Below are positions 9,107 through 17,680 of a DNA stretch of 64,000 nt, piece by piece. Numbering within the stretch: position 1 is the stretch's first letter; each line of letters starts with the position of its first letter. The stretch is from assembly GCA_937926105.1 (NCBI GenBank), contig CALANS010000211.1, positions 62,001 through 126,000 on the forward strand. Reading direction: 5' to 3'. Both the position numbers and the translations under genes were made by a program. The notes under the pieces were generated by a model, which was given only the letters and a program-made list of their open reading frames with translations, did no database searches and was not told the origin of the DNA. The DNA is from an uncultured Actinomycetes bacterium (lineage in GTDB: Bacteria; Actinomycetota; Actinomycetes; Mycobacteriales; Nakamurellaceae).

Positions 9107-9871
9107 TCACCATGGGACCTTTCGTGCCGAAAAGCCACCGTCCACCAACAGTATGTCGCCGGTGATGAAGCTTGCCCCGTCGGACAACAGGAACTGCACA
9201 GCGCGCGCGACTTCGTCCGGCGTGCCCAATCGTTCGATGGCGTGCAATTTGGTGACGGTCATATCGAACTGACCGTCGGCCATGGCCCGCGCGATCATCG
9301 GCGTTTCGATGTAGCCTGGCGCTACCGCGTTAACTCGGATACCGTACTGCGCCCATTCGACCGCGAGTGTCCGCGTCATGGCGTCGATCCCCGCCTTGCC
9401 CACGGCGTAGGCCAACCTGGCAGCCCAGCCGAACTGCCTGGCCACTGAGGAGAAGTTGACGATCGCCCCGCCATGGGTCGTTGCCATATGGCGAGCTACA
9501 GCCTGGCTGGTGTAGAACGTGCCATCGAGGTGGCACGACAGGATCTCGTGCCACTGCTCTGGGGTCATGTCGAGGGAGGACACCTTGGTGTGATTGCCGG
9601 CGCAATTGACCAGGCCAGACAGCCTGCCCGACCAGTCGACGGCGCGATCCACCATGCTGCCAACCTGTTGCCGGTCGCTCACGTCGCACTGCAGTGTCAG
9701 TACCCGGTCGGTACCAAAGTCTGCAACGAGATCTGCCATCCCGTCGGTGCCGAGGTCCGCCAAGACCGTGCGAACTGCCCGGTCGTCACCGAGCAGCCGA
9801 GCGGCAATCTGATGCCCGATGCCGCTCGCGGCTCCTGTGATGAGCACCGCCCCGTTGGTTGCCTCACTCAT
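9107..9871 (-). CDS. SDR-family oxidoreductase
   Basis: This 254-residue classical SDR has [19 protein letters not shown] and the catalytic YAVGK, and ends with DGGFSAR. It resembles 3-oxoacyl-ACP reductase or polyol dehydrogenase types. Its ATG overlaps the 3' end of the lipoyl-domain gene by 8 nt. In this operon it sits where an E2 acyltransferase or E3 would be expected beside E1 genes, so it may act on a product or precursor of the E1 reaction. That is inference. Confidence 0.88.
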   Translation of the reverse strand: MSEATNGAVLITGAASGIGHQIAARLLGDDRAVRTVLADLGTDGMADLVADFGTDRVLTLQCDVSDRQQVGSMVDRAVDWSGRLSGLVNCAGNHTKVSSLDMTPEQWHEILSCHLDGTFYTSQAVARHMATTHGGAIVNFSSVARQFGWAARLAYAVGKAGIDAMTRTLAVEWAQYGIRVNAVAPGYIETPMIARAMADGQFDMTVTKLHAIERLGTPDEVARAVQFLLSDGASFITGDILLVDGGFSARKVPW

Positions 9872-10103
9872 CGTCGATCACCGCCAGCGCCGTGCCGACT
9901 TCCAACTCGTCATCCACTTCGGCCAATATCTCCACGAGTATCCCATCGACAGGTGCAGGAATCTCTACTTCGACCTTGGCGGTTTCCACCCGGAGCAGCG
10001 GCCGCCCCGCCTCAAGCCGATCACCCGGGGCTGCCAGCCATTCCACGACGACCACAGAGTCGGCGGTGTCACCCAGCTTGGGCACCGTCAGCGTCGTTGT
10101 CAC
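9864..10103 (-). CDS. Stand-alone lipoyl-domain protein
   Basis: The 79-residue protein is a single lipoyl/biotinyl hairpin domain. The attachment lysine is Lys43 in [13 protein letters not shown], which matches lipoyl domains (ETDK-type) rather than biotin domains (AMKM). It has no peripheral-subunit-binding segment and no acyltransferase domain. The GTG start at 10103 overlaps the E1-alpha stop (GTGA); a second GTG 33 nt upstream is possible but would overlap E1-alpha further. It probably carries the acyl or hydroxyalkyl group produced by the adjacent E1. Confidence 0.88.
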   Translation of the reverse strand: MTTTLTVPKLGDTADSVVVVEWLAAPGDRLEAGRPLLRVETAKVEVEIPAPVDGILVEILAEVDDELEVGTALAVIDDE

Positions 10104-11131
10104 CGGTTCACCGCCGGCGCCATCACGTGTGCCCACATCGAGGCGCGCTGGGGGGCCGGGCTCGCCAGGACGGTGCGCTCGGCCGCAGCGATTCGCTCGG
10201 CCACGCGGGCCCGGACGTCGTCGATCTCGATCCCAGCCTGTCGCAATGTGCTGTCGGCCCGCAACGACTCCTGGTACAGCTCAATCGGATCGCGGGTCTG
10301 CCACTCCGCCAGCTCGCCGGCGGGACGGTAGCTACCGAGATCGCCCCTGGAGTGGCCGGCGTATCGGTAGGTCTTCATCTCGAGCAGGGTCGGCCCGGCC
10401 CCGGCGCGAGCGGACTCGAGCGCGTCGGCGACCGCGGCCGAGACCGCCGTCACGTCCTGCCCGTCCACGATCTTGGCGGCCATCGCATAGCTCGCCGCCC
10501 GGTCGGCGATGTCCTGCACCGGGGTGGTCGTGTCGATCCTGGAATACTCGCCGTACAGGTTGTTCTCGCACACGAAGACCACCGGCAGCCGCCAGATTGC
10601 GGCCAGGTTCATCGCCTCGTGAAACGCCCCGATATTCGTCGTGCCATCCCCGAACACGGCAATCCCCGCCTGATCGGTGCCCCGGACCGATGCAGACAGG
10701 GCCGCGCCGACGGCAATCGGCAGTCCCGCTCCCACGATCGCCGACGTGGGCAGCAATCCCACCTCGGGCTCGCACAGGTGCATGGACCCACCCAGACCAC
10801 CGGCGCTGCCACATGTTCGACCGAGCACCTCGCCCAGGACGGCTTCCGGGGTGGCCCCGAGCGCGAGCGCGACGCCGTGTCCGCGGTATGTGCACGACAC
10901 CCAGTCGGTAGCCAGCGCCGCGCTGGCAATGCCGACTGCGACGGCCTCCTGGCCCTGGCAGGTATGCGTGCTGCCGTGGATCAGGCCCTCGGCGAAGAGT
11001 TCAAGGATGCGGTCCTCGAGCATCCTGATCTCCAGCATCCGCGCCAGCCGTGCCAGCGGATCGACGGCCAGGGCCCGCCGGCCCGCTAGGTCGACGGAGG
11101 GGACCGCTGCCGACGTCGATGTCGCGATCAT
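10100..11131 (-). CDS. Thiamine-dependent 2-oxo acid (or acetoin-type) dehydrogenase E1, alpha subunit
   Basis: This 343-residue protein is the alpha chain of an alpha2beta2 E1. The thiamine-diphosphate motif begins with GDGTTNIG at residues 161-168 and ends with ENN at 189-191. TYRGHG and the phosphorylation-loop-like YAGHSRGD region are also present. The ATG overlaps the E1-beta stop (ATGA). It should decarboxylate a 2-oxo acid, or cleave acetoin, and pass the group to a lipoyl lysine. The neighbouring gene encodes only that lipoyl domain. The small, branched 2-oxo acid substrate cannot be narrowed further from sequence. Confidence 0.92.
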   Translation of the reverse strand: MIATSTSAAVPSVDLAGRRALAVDPLARLARMLEIRMLEDRILELFAEGLIHGSTHTCQGQEAVAVGIASAALATDWVSCTYRGHGVALALGATPEAVLGEVLGRTCGSAGGLGGSMHLCEPEVGLLPTSAIVGAGLPIAVGAALSASVRGTDQAGIAVFGDGTTNIGAFHEAMNLAAIWRLPVVFVCENNLYGEYSRIDTTTPVQDIADRAASYAMAAKIVDGQDVTAVSAAVADALESARAGAGPTLLEMKTYRYAGHSRGDLGSYRPAGELAEWQTRDPIELYQESLRADSTLRQAGIEIDDVRARVAERIAAAERTVLASPAPQRASMWAHVMAPAVNR

Positions 11132-12129
11132 GCCGCCCACCACGGTTCCGGCAGTCTGCCGGTAGACATCAGGGCGTCCACCTGGCTGACGACCACATTC
11201 TGATCGGGTGTCCAACTGTGCTCCAGCTCTCGATTGAAGGGGACCGGCACATCCGGGCAGGCGATGCGTAACACCGGCGCCGCCAACTCGCCGAACAACC
11301 GGCCGGATACCTCGTCGGCAATGTCCGCACCCCACCCGCCGGTGTGCGGATTCTCCTCCACAATGACCAATCGGCGGGTGCGGCGGACCGATTCGAAGAC
11401 GGCGGATCGGTCCCAGGGAACCAGGGTCCGCAGATCGATCACCTCCGCGGACCAGGAATCGGAGGCGTCGGCCGCCTGCCGAGCGATGCCGGGCGTTCGG
11501 CCAAGACCGATGATGGTCACGTCGTCACCCTGGCGGATCGACTCGGCCACACCGAGCGGCACCAGGCCGGCAAGGGATCGGTCCACCTCGCCGCGATCGC
11601 CGTAGCAGGCCCGGGGTTCGAGTACGACCACCGGGTTATCGTCACGAATGGCCGAGCGCACCAACCCGTAGGCGTTGGCCGGGGTGGAGGCCATCGCCAC
11701 GGTCAGTCCCGGAGTGGCAGAGAACCAATGTTCCAGCGTGTGTGAATGCTGAGCCCCGAATCCCAAGCCGGATCCGACCGACCCGCGCAGCACGAGCGGT
11801 ACCGAGAGACGACCGGCAGACAGATAATGATATTTCGCCGCCTGGGTCACCAACTGGTCCAGCGCGACACCTAGGAATTCCATGAACATGATCTCAACCA
11901 CGGGGCGCAGGCCGGTGGCCGCCGCACCTACCGCCGCCCCCAGGAATCCCATCTCCGAGATGGGCGTGTCCCGCACGCGGGTCGGTCCGAACTCCTCGAG
12001 CAGGCCTTCGGTGGCCTTGAACACCCCGCCGCTGGCCGCCACATCCTCGCCGAGCACTATGACGGATTCGTCGCCGCGCATCTCGTCGGTGAGCGCGGCA
12101 GCGATCGCTTGGCGCATGCGAAGCTTCAT
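11128..12129 (-). CDS. Thiamine-dependent 2-oxo acid (or acetoin-type) dehydrogenase E1, beta subunit
   Basis: The 333-residue transketolase-like beta chain contains VLGEDVAASGGVFKAT near the N-terminus, DTPISEMGFLGAAVG, and the C-terminal transketolase domain with VIDLRTLVPWD and EENPHTGGWG. It completes the E1 heterotetramer with the alpha gene downstream. Its ATG overlaps the stop of iclR by 4 nt, so regulator and enzyme are co-transcribed. No E2 catalytic or E3 gene follows in the operon. Confidence 0.92.
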   Translation of the reverse strand: MKLRMRQAIAAALTDEMRGDESVIVLGEDVAASGGVFKATEGLLEEFGPTRVRDTPISEMGFLGAAVGAAATGLRPVVEIMFMEFLGVALDQLVTQAAKYHYLSAGRLSVPLVLRGSVGSGLGFGAQHSHTLEHWFSATPGLTVAMASTPANAYGLVRSAIRDDNPVVVLEPRACYGDRGEVDRSLAGLVPLGVAESIRQGDDVTIIGLGRTPGIARQAADASDSWSAEVIDLRTLVPWDRSAVFESVRRTRRLVIVEENPHTGGWGADIADEVSGRLFGELAAPVLRIACPDVPVPFNRELEHSWTPDQNVVVSQVDALMSTGRLPEPWWAA

Positions 12130-12920
12130 CGGGCAACCTCCAATGGTGCGGACCCGGTGGCCGACCCGGCCGCGGCTAGCAACGCCGCCGTCAGGTGGGC
12201 CCGTCGAGCCCGGAATCGTTCCGTCGGAACGGACAGGGCATAGGAAGCCACCAGCACGTCCCGGTGCAGCACCGGTGCGGCCAGGCAGCTGACGCCGTCT
12301 TGGAACTCCTCCTGATCGATGGCGATTCCCTCCTTGCGAATGGTGGCGAATTGGTGAGCCAAGCGGCGACCGGCGGTGACGGTGTGCGGGGTGACGGCCC
12401 GCACCGGATGCGCCGACAGATAGCTGGCTCGTTGGTCGTCATCGGAAAGCGCTAGCAAGAGCTTGCCGCTGGCGCGAGCGTGCGCATCCCGATACGGCCC
12501 CGTTGGCACGGAGACGCGCACCGGCAGGCCGCCGTCGACCGATGCCAGCATCACGATCTCGCCCCGTCGCCAGGCGGCGAGGTAGCCGGTCTCGCCGGTT
12601 TGCGTAACCAGCTGGCGCAAGGGTCCGAGCAGATAGGCGGGCGGGGACATCTCGCGGTGGTAAGCGTTGGCCAGTGCGGCCACCGCCGGGCCCAGAACGT
12701 ATCCGCCGCCGTCGTCTCGGGTCACCAGGCCGTGTGCCGCCAGGGTAGCGAGCAAATGGTGTGCGGTGGGCACGGCCAATCCGGCAGCCCGGGCCAGGGA
12801 CGTTCCACTGTTCTCAACGGTTCTCTCAGCGACCAGGTTGAGCAGGACCAGCGCCCTGGACACCGACTGGATGCGCCCAGGCGGGAGTCCTGAGGACACG
12901 GGTTCCACCTCACTATTCAC
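12126..12920 (-). CDS. IclR-family transcriptional regulator
   Basis: The 264-residue protein has an N-terminal winged helix-turn-helix (residues about 14-75, RIQSVSRALVLLNLV then LARAAGLAVPTAHHLLATL) and a C-terminal effector domain. The latter shows the family hallmarks GYLAAWRRGEIVML, ASGKLLLALS and SCLAAPVLHRD. The GTG start lies inside a perfect palindrome, TTCACAATGTGAA, which suggests autoregulation. It is the first gene of the leftward operon and divergent from the ridA operon, so it probably controls both. IclR proteins bind small organic acids, so the ligand may be a pathway intermediate. Confidence 0.92.
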   Translation of the reverse strand: MNSEVEPVSSGLPPGRIQSVSRALVLLNLVAERTVENSGTSLARAAGLAVPTAHHLLATLAAHGLVTRDDGGGYVLGPAVAALANAYHREMSPPAYLLGPLRQLVTQTGETGYLAAWRRGEIVMLASVDGGLPVRVSVPTGPYRDAHARASGKLLLALSDDDQRASYLSAHPVRAVTPHTVTAGRRLAHQFATIRKEGIAIDQEEFQDGVSCLAAPVLHRDVLVASYALSVPTERFRARRAHLTAALLAAAGSATGSAPLEVAR

Positions 12921-12928
12921 AATGTGAA
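12916..12928. promoter_or_regulatory. Candidate IclR operator 1 (over the iclR start codon)
   Basis: TTCACAATGTGAA is a perfect 13-bp palindrome (TTCAC-AAT-GTGAA) that includes the GTG start of iclR. A near-copy lies 173 bp away upstream of ridA, and one with the same 5-3-5 geometry lies upstream of the third M81 gene. Placement and repetition suggest the IclR binding site. Binding is not demonstrated. Confidence 0.6.
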
Positions 12929-13088
12929 ATGTGGTTGCAGAAGGTCATTGAAACGATAACGGGTTGCCGATAGGGTGTCAATGTCCCGGCCAGTAGGACC
13001 GACCAGATGGCGGAAGCCGCGCCGTCGCCTCAACTCTCGCCGACCGTTAGAGGAGTTGCCCGGCAGCCGCCGATCGCTGGAATTCTAT

Positions 13089-13101
13089 TTCACCATGTGA
13101 A
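13089..13101. promoter_or_regulatory. Candidate IclR operator 2 (upstream of ridA)
   Basis: TTCACCATGTGAA (TTCAC-CAT-GTGAA) differs from operator 1 by one central base. It lies 26 bp before the ridA start, just upstream of its AGGAG ribosome site, where a bound repressor would block transcription of the rightward operon. The rest of the 12929-13127 region shows no gene and no clear -35/-10 pair. Confidence 0.6.
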
Positions 13102-13127
13102 TCGCTGTAGCAAAGGAGCTCGACAGC

Positions 13128-13544
13128 ATGTCAGGACGAACCATCATTCCCTCCAACCGAGCCTGGTCGACGGTGGGCTACTCCCGGGCGGTACGGGTCG
13201 GCGACATCATCGAGGTGGCCGGGACGTCATCGAGCGGACCGGACGGCCAGATCCTGTATCCGGGCGATATGTACCGGCAGGCGAAGCAGGTCTGTGATCT
13301 CATCGGCAAGGCGGTGCAGGATTTGGGCGGCGCCATCGAAGATGTGGTACGCACCAGAGTGTTCGTCACCGATATCACCCGTTGGCAAGAAGCTGGCCGT
13401 GCGCACGGCGAGACCTTCGGCGCGAACCCGCCGGCCAGTGCCTTCTATCAAGTGTCGGCACTGCTGCATCCGGACCTGCTGATTGAGGTCGAAGCGACCG
13501 CCATCGTAGGCTCTGGCCCGGCCGAGCGGCGGCTGCCGGAATGA
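13128..13544 (+). CDS. RidA/YjgF/UK114-family protein
   Basis: This 138-residue single-domain protein has the RidA fold: VAGTSSSGPDG, QAKQVCDLIGKAVQDLGGAIEDVVRTRVFVTDI, and the C-terminal arginine-binding region replaced by LLIEVEATAIV. The classical imine-deaminase arginine of the 'CRVEVEA' type is not obvious; the equivalent segment reads LLIEVEA, so it may belong to a non-deaminating RidA subgroup. The start follows AAAGGAG. It heads the rightward operon and its stop overlaps the cupin start (ATGA). A role on reactive imine or enamine products of D-amino-acid metabolism is possible. Confidence 0.88.
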   Translation: MSGRTIIPSNRAWSTVGYSRAVRVGDIIEVAGTSSSGPDGQILYPGDMYRQAKQVCDLIGKAVQDLGGAIEDVVRTRVFVTDITRWQEAGRAHGETFGANPPASAFYQVSALLHPDLLIEVEATAIVGSGPAERRLPE

Positions 13545-14020
13545 GTGCCGTGGTCGATCCGGGTCGATCTGGGCGCGTATGCCCCCGGGTATGGAACCAC
13601 CGCGCGATCGTCGAGGAGGGCCTTGCCGCGCTGGCTGCTGGGGGCGGCCCAGGGGCACCACTGATCGACGGCCGGATCCTCGGAGTCCGGGGCACGCCGG
13701 CGGACGGAACCACCAACCACATGGCGGTCGGCCTGAGTGTGCTTCCGGCCGGCTACGCGACACCCGCCCACCACCACATCGCCGAGGAACTGGCCACCGT
13801 ATTGGCCGGCCGAGGGGTGATCGTGATCGACGGGACGGACTATCCGGTCGGCCCTGGTTCGGTGGTGCTGACGCCATCGATGTCCGAGCACGTCACCATC
13901 GCATCGGAGGATGAGCCGATGGTCGTCTGGTGGGTCTACGCACCGGCCGGCAGCGAGGATCGATGGCTGGTGGAAGACCCAGGACGGACGGACAGGGGCG
14001 CCACACGCACAAATCGTTGA
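13541..14020 (+). CDS. Cupin-domain protein
   Basis: The 159-residue protein contains one cupin barrel. Motif 1 is seen as TPAHHHIAEELATVLAGRG (metal ligands His, His and Glu), and motif 2 near PGSVVLTPSMSEHVTI supplies the last histidine. Single-domain cupins of this kind bind a metal and act as isomerases, dioxygenases or binding proteins. Translational coupling to ridA and position at the operon head suggest a catabolic step. No specific activity can be assigned. Confidence 0.82.
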   Translation: MSAVVDPGRSGRVCPRVWNHRAIVEEGLAALAAGGGPGAPLIDGRILGVRGTPADGTTNHMAVGLSVLPAGYATPAHHHIAEELATVLAGRGVIVIDGTDYPVGPGSVVLTPSMSEHVTIASEDEPMVVWWVYAPAGSEDRWLVEDPGRTDRGATRTNR

Positions 14021-14097
14021 CCCGCACCGTCGCGACCGATACATTCAGCCATACCAGAACCTAGGTTCCGATCAGTGGAACCCTTTGGGAAGCGGGT

Positions 14098-15624
14098 GTG
14101 GCTTTGACGGCAGCGGTGTCGGCAACGGATTGGGTGGCGGGCGCCCACCCGCCCAGGGTGGCCGTGGCCGCGCTGATGTTCGAGACTAATTCGTTCGCTC
14201 CCGGGACCACTCCACTGTCCACGTTCGACCGGAGTGCGACCACTGGCGACGAGGTGCTGACATCCGGTGGTGGCATCGATTCGGTGGCTGGGGCGGTCGC
14301 GGTCGCCCGTGCGGCCGGGGCCATCGTGCTCCCCACGACGGCCGCATTCGGCCTGTCCGGGCCGACGGTGGCCGCCGGCGCCTACCCCGAGCTGCGTGAC
14401 CGGCTGCTGGCGGGATTGGCTCCGCATGTCGGCGGACTGGACGGTGTCTACCTCTCGCTGCACGGCGCCATGGTGGCCGAAGACTGCGAAGACACCGAGG
14501 GCGACCTGCTGGAGGCGGTCCGCCGGCTCGTCGGACCCGCGGTGCCGATCGCATACTCGGCCGACCTGCATACGCACTTCACTGCTCGGATGGCAGAGGT
14601 TACCCCGTTGGTCGCCGGCTATCACACGCTGCCACACGTGGATATCTACTCGACCGGCGAGCGGGCGATGCGGCTGCTGTTGGCGGCGATCGATGGAGCC
14701 TCGCCCGTGCTCGGCTGGCGCAAGGTTCGGATGGTCACCTCGTCCGAGGGTCAGGACACCACGGTGCCGCCGATGTCCGAGGTGATGTCACGACTGGATG
14801 AGATGCTCGCTGAGGAGGGCATCCTGGACGGCTGCGTGTTCGCCACCCAGCCCTGGCTGGACGTCACCGAGCTGGGCTGGTCGGTGCTGGTGATCGCGGA
14901 CGGCGATCGTGAACTGGCCCAGCGGCGCGCCGACGAGCTGGGAGCGATGGTCTGGGAGCGCCGGCACCGGATACAGGCGCCGAAGACCGGGGTGCAGGCG
15001 GCGCTAGCGGCGGTGCGCGAGGCGGCCACGGATCGGCCGATCGTGCTCTCCGACGGCGCCGACAGCGTTTCGGCGGGCGCGACCGGGGACGGAGTGCAGA
15101 TTCTGTCCGCGCTTCTCGATGATCCGGTACCGGGCCCTGTCATGCTGATCGTCACCGATGCGTCGGCCGCGCAGGCACTCGCCCGCGCCGGAGTCGGCGG
15201 TACCGCAACCGTCACGGTAGGTGGGACGCTGGCGCCGGACTTCCACCGACCGGTTGCCGTGACCGGGACGGTCGCGACCGTGTGCGACGGCGTCTACCAG
15301 TCGCTGTACCCGCCTGCGCCCGCCGACGTCGGGCTGACCGCGGTGCTGGTGATCGACGATGCCATCAATCTGGTAGTAACCAGCCGCCCGGCCAGTCAAC
15401 TGGACTACCAGTTGTACCTGCGGGTGGGCCTCGACCCCCGCTCGGCTCGGGCGGTGGTGGCCAAGTCGGCGGGCGGATACAAGGCCTACTACGCGCCGCT
15501 GGCCGCCGAGTGCATCGATGTCGACACCACCGGGCCGGCCGACTCCCGCCTGGAGCGGATGCCGTTCACCCGGCCACGGCGACCGCTGTGGCCGTTCGAC
15601 GCAGACCTGGATCAACCGTGGTGA
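14098..15624 (+). CDS. M81-family (MlrC-like) metallopeptidase, copy 1
   Basis: This 508-residue protein matches the M81/microcystinase C family. Conserved residues include Glu29 (MFETNSFAP), His122 (SLHGAM), Asp156 and His158 (ADLHTHFT) and His180 (LPHVD), which together look like the family's zinc and catalytic set. The C-terminal domain has VLSDGADSVSAGATGDG. MlrC acts on linear peptide products of microcystin, but many M81 proteins are uncharacterised. It starts at GTG after GGGAAG and overlaps the ABC ATPase start (GTGA). Two further M81 genes occur in this locus. Confidence 0.9.
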   Translation: MALTAAVSATDWVAGAHPPRVAVAALMFETNSFAPGTTPLSTFDRSATTGDEVLTSGGGIDSVAGAVAVARAAGAIVLPTTAAFGLSGPTVAAGAYPELRDRLLAGLAPHVGGLDGVYLSLHGAMVAEDCEDTEGDLLEAVRRLVGPAVPIAYSADLHTHFTARMAEVTPLVAGYHTLPHVDIYSTGERAMRLLLAAIDGASPVLGWRKVRMVTSSEGQDTTVPPMSEVMSRLDEMLAEEGILDGCVFATQPWLDVTELGWSVLVIADGDRELAQRRADELGAMVWERRHRIQAPKTGVQAALAAVREAATDRPIVLSDGADSVSAGATGDGVQILSALLDDPVPGPVMLIVTDASAAQALARAGVGGTATVTVGGTLAPDFHRPVAVTGTVATVCDGVYQSLYPPAPADVGLTAVLVIDDAINLVVTSRPASQLDYQLYLRVGLDPRSARAVVAKSAGGYKAYYAPLAAECIDVDTTGPADSRLERMPFTRPRRPLWPFDADLDQPW

Positions 15625-16637
15625 AGCCAGTCCTTGAGATCAAGGATCTGGTGGTCGAGTTCGACACGCCGGAGGGTGTCGTCCGGGCCGTGGACGGAGT
15701 CAGCTACACGGTGCACGCGGGGGAGACCCTGGCGGTGGTCGGCGAGACCGGATCCGGGAAATCGGTGACCGTCCTGGCCGCGCTGGGGCTGCTGGACGCG
15801 GGACGCGTCACGTCCGGGACCGTCGAGTTCGGTGGCTTCGACCTGCTGCGAATTCCGGACAAGAAGCGGCGCCGGTTGCTCGGCTCGGATCTGACGATGG
15901 TATTCCAGAACCCGATGTCCGCCCTCAACCCAGTGATGACCGTCGGCCGCCAGGTCGCGGAGACCCTGGTCGTGCACAACCGCAAGCTAACCTCGGCCGC
16001 CGCCCGCGGGCGCTCCATCGAGTTGTTGGGCATGGTCGGCGTTCCCCAGCCGGACGTTCGGTACGACCAGTACCCACACGAGTTCTCCGGCGGGATGTGT
16101 CAGCGGGTGGTGATCGCGATGGCGATCGCGAACAACCCCAAGGTGATCATTGCCGACGAGCCGACAACCGCCGTAGACGTGACGGTGCAGGCACAGCTGT
16201 TGGAATTGCTCCGGGTCGCCCGCCAGGAGACCGGCGCCGCGGTGGTGCTGATTACCCATGATCTGGGCGTGGTCGCCGAGGTCGCCGAGCGGGTGGCGGT
16301 GATGTATGCCGGCCGGGTGGTGGAGACCGCTCCGGTCCGGCAGATTTTCCACAGTCCACGGCATCCGTACACCGTCGGACTGCTGTCCTGTCTGCCGCGG
16401 CTGGACCGCCAGGTCGAGGCCCTGGCACCGATCCCCGGCTCGCCACCCGATCTCAGGGAGACCATCCGCGGCTGCCCATTCCAGCCCCGCTGCGAGCTGT
16501 CAGCGGGCCGGGAATTGTGCCTGACCACACGACCGATGCTGCTGAATACCGGCGAAAGTGCCGCGAGCGCCTGCCATTTCGCTTCCGAGGTGCCCGACTG
16601 GGCGCATCGCCGGGACACCGTCGTGGAATCGTCATGA
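15621..16637 (+). CDS. Peptide-type ABC transporter ATP-binding protein (DppD/OppD-like)
   Basis: This ATPase has 338 residues, with Walker A GETGSGKS, signature FSGGMCQRV, Walker B VIIADEPTTAVDV and switch ITHDLG. The C-terminal oligopeptide-transporter tail carries the cysteine cluster (RGCPFQPRCELS ... ACHF) typical of OppD/DppD, some of which bind an iron-sulfur cluster. The GTG start overlaps the M81 stop; a GTG one codon earlier is also possible. It works with the next three genes. Confidence 0.9.
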   Translation: MKPVLEIKDLVVEFDTPEGVVRAVDGVSYTVHAGETLAVVGETGSGKSVTVLAALGLLDAGRVTSGTVEFGGFDLLRIPDKKRRRLLGSDLTMVFQNPMSALNPVMTVGRQVAETLVVHNRKLTSAAARGRSIELLGMVGVPQPDVRYDQYPHEFSGGMCQRVVIAMAIANNPKVIIADEPTTAVDVTVQAQLLELLRVARQETGAAVVLITHDLGVVAEVAERVAVMYAGRVVETAPVRQIFHSPRHPYTVGLLSCLPRLDRQVEALAPIPGSPPDLRETIRGCPFQPRCELSAGRELCLTTRPMLLNTGESAASACHFASEVPDWAHRRDTVVESS

Positions 16638-17680
16638 GCGCGCCGTCGTTGCCTCCGGTGCTCCGAGTCAGCAATCTGGTCAAGCACTTCCCGATACGTC
16701 GAGGAGTGCTGGGCAGGCAGGTCGGCGCAGTCCACGCGGTGGACGAAGTGAGCTTCGAGCTCTATTCGGGTCGCTCGCTCGGCCTGGTTGGCGAGTCCGG
16801 TTCGGGCAAGACCACCACCGGGCGCACAGTGATGGGATTGGTACAGCCAACATCCGGGACCGTCGAGTTGGACGGAGTGCGGGTGACGGGCGCCAGCGAC
16901 CGTCGGCAACTCGCCAGGGCCATGTCCATGGTCTTCCAGGACCCCCTGGGATCGTTGAACCCGCGGCTGTCCGCGATCGCCAACGTTGCCGAGCCGTTGC
17001 GGGTGCACCGGATTGGATCGGCCGCGGAGCGGCGCCAGCGGGCCATCGACCTACTCGGCCAGGTCGGGCTCCGAGCCGATCAGGGGGAGCGGGTTCCCGC
17101 GGAATTCTCCGGCGGGCAACGCCAGCGGATCGGCATCGCCCGGGCGTTGGCTCTGTCGCCGAAGGTCATGCTCCTGGACGAGCCGGCCTCCGCACTGGAC
17201 GTGTCGGTGCAGGCGCAGGTGCTGAATCTGCTGCGCGACCTGCAGAACCAGCTCGGAGTGGCCTTCTTGTTCATCAGCCACGATCTGTCGGTGGTGCGTC
17301 ACCTGTGCGATCGGGTGGCGGTCATGTACCTCGGCAAGATCGTAGAGGTGGGCGACAGGGACGAGGTGTACGACCACCCGCTGCACCCCTACACGAAGGC
17401 GTTGCTCTCCGCGGTTCCGATTCCGGACCCGGACCTGCGCCGCGAGCGCATCGTCCTCAGCGGCGACCTGCCGAGCCCGGTCAACCCGCCGTCCGGATGC
17501 CGATTTCGCACCCGCTGCGCCTGGGCACAGGACATCTGCGCCACCCAGGAGCCGGAATTGCGCACGCGCACCGCGGGCGGGCAGCTGGTTGCTTGCCATT
17601 TCGCCGCCGAGCTGGCCGGTGTCAGCGGGGCCCGAGTGGTGCGGCCCGACGCGATTGATCCGATCGGAGGGCGGCCATGA
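16634..17680 (+). CDS. Peptide-type ABC transporter ATP-binding protein (DppF/OppF-like)
   Basis: The 348-residue ATPase starts at the ATG that overlaps the previous stop. It has Walker A GESGSGKTT, signature FSGGQRQRI, Walker B VMLLDEPASALDV and ISHDLS, followed by the oligopeptide-transporter C-terminal domain with cysteines in SGCRFRTRCAWAQDICA and a final ACHF. It pairs with the DppD-like subunit to energise the permeases DppC/DppB encoded immediately downstream. Confidence 0.9.
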   Translation: MSAPSLPPVLRVSNLVKHFPIRRGVLGRQVGAVHAVDEVSFELYSGRSLGLVGESGSGKTTTGRTVMGLVQPTSGTVELDGVRVTGASDRRQLARAMSMVFQDPLGSLNPRLSAIANVAEPLRVHRIGSAAERRQRAIDLLGQVGLRADQGERVPAEFSGGQRQRIGIARALALSPKVMLLDEPASALDVSVQAQVLNLLRDLQNQLGVAFLFISHDLSVVRHLCDRVAVMYLGKIVEVGDRDEVYDHPLHPYTKALLSAVPIPDPDLRRERIVLSGDLPSPVNPPSGCRFRTRCAWAQDICATQEPELRTRTAGGQLVACHFAAELAGVSGARVVRPDAIDPIGGRP

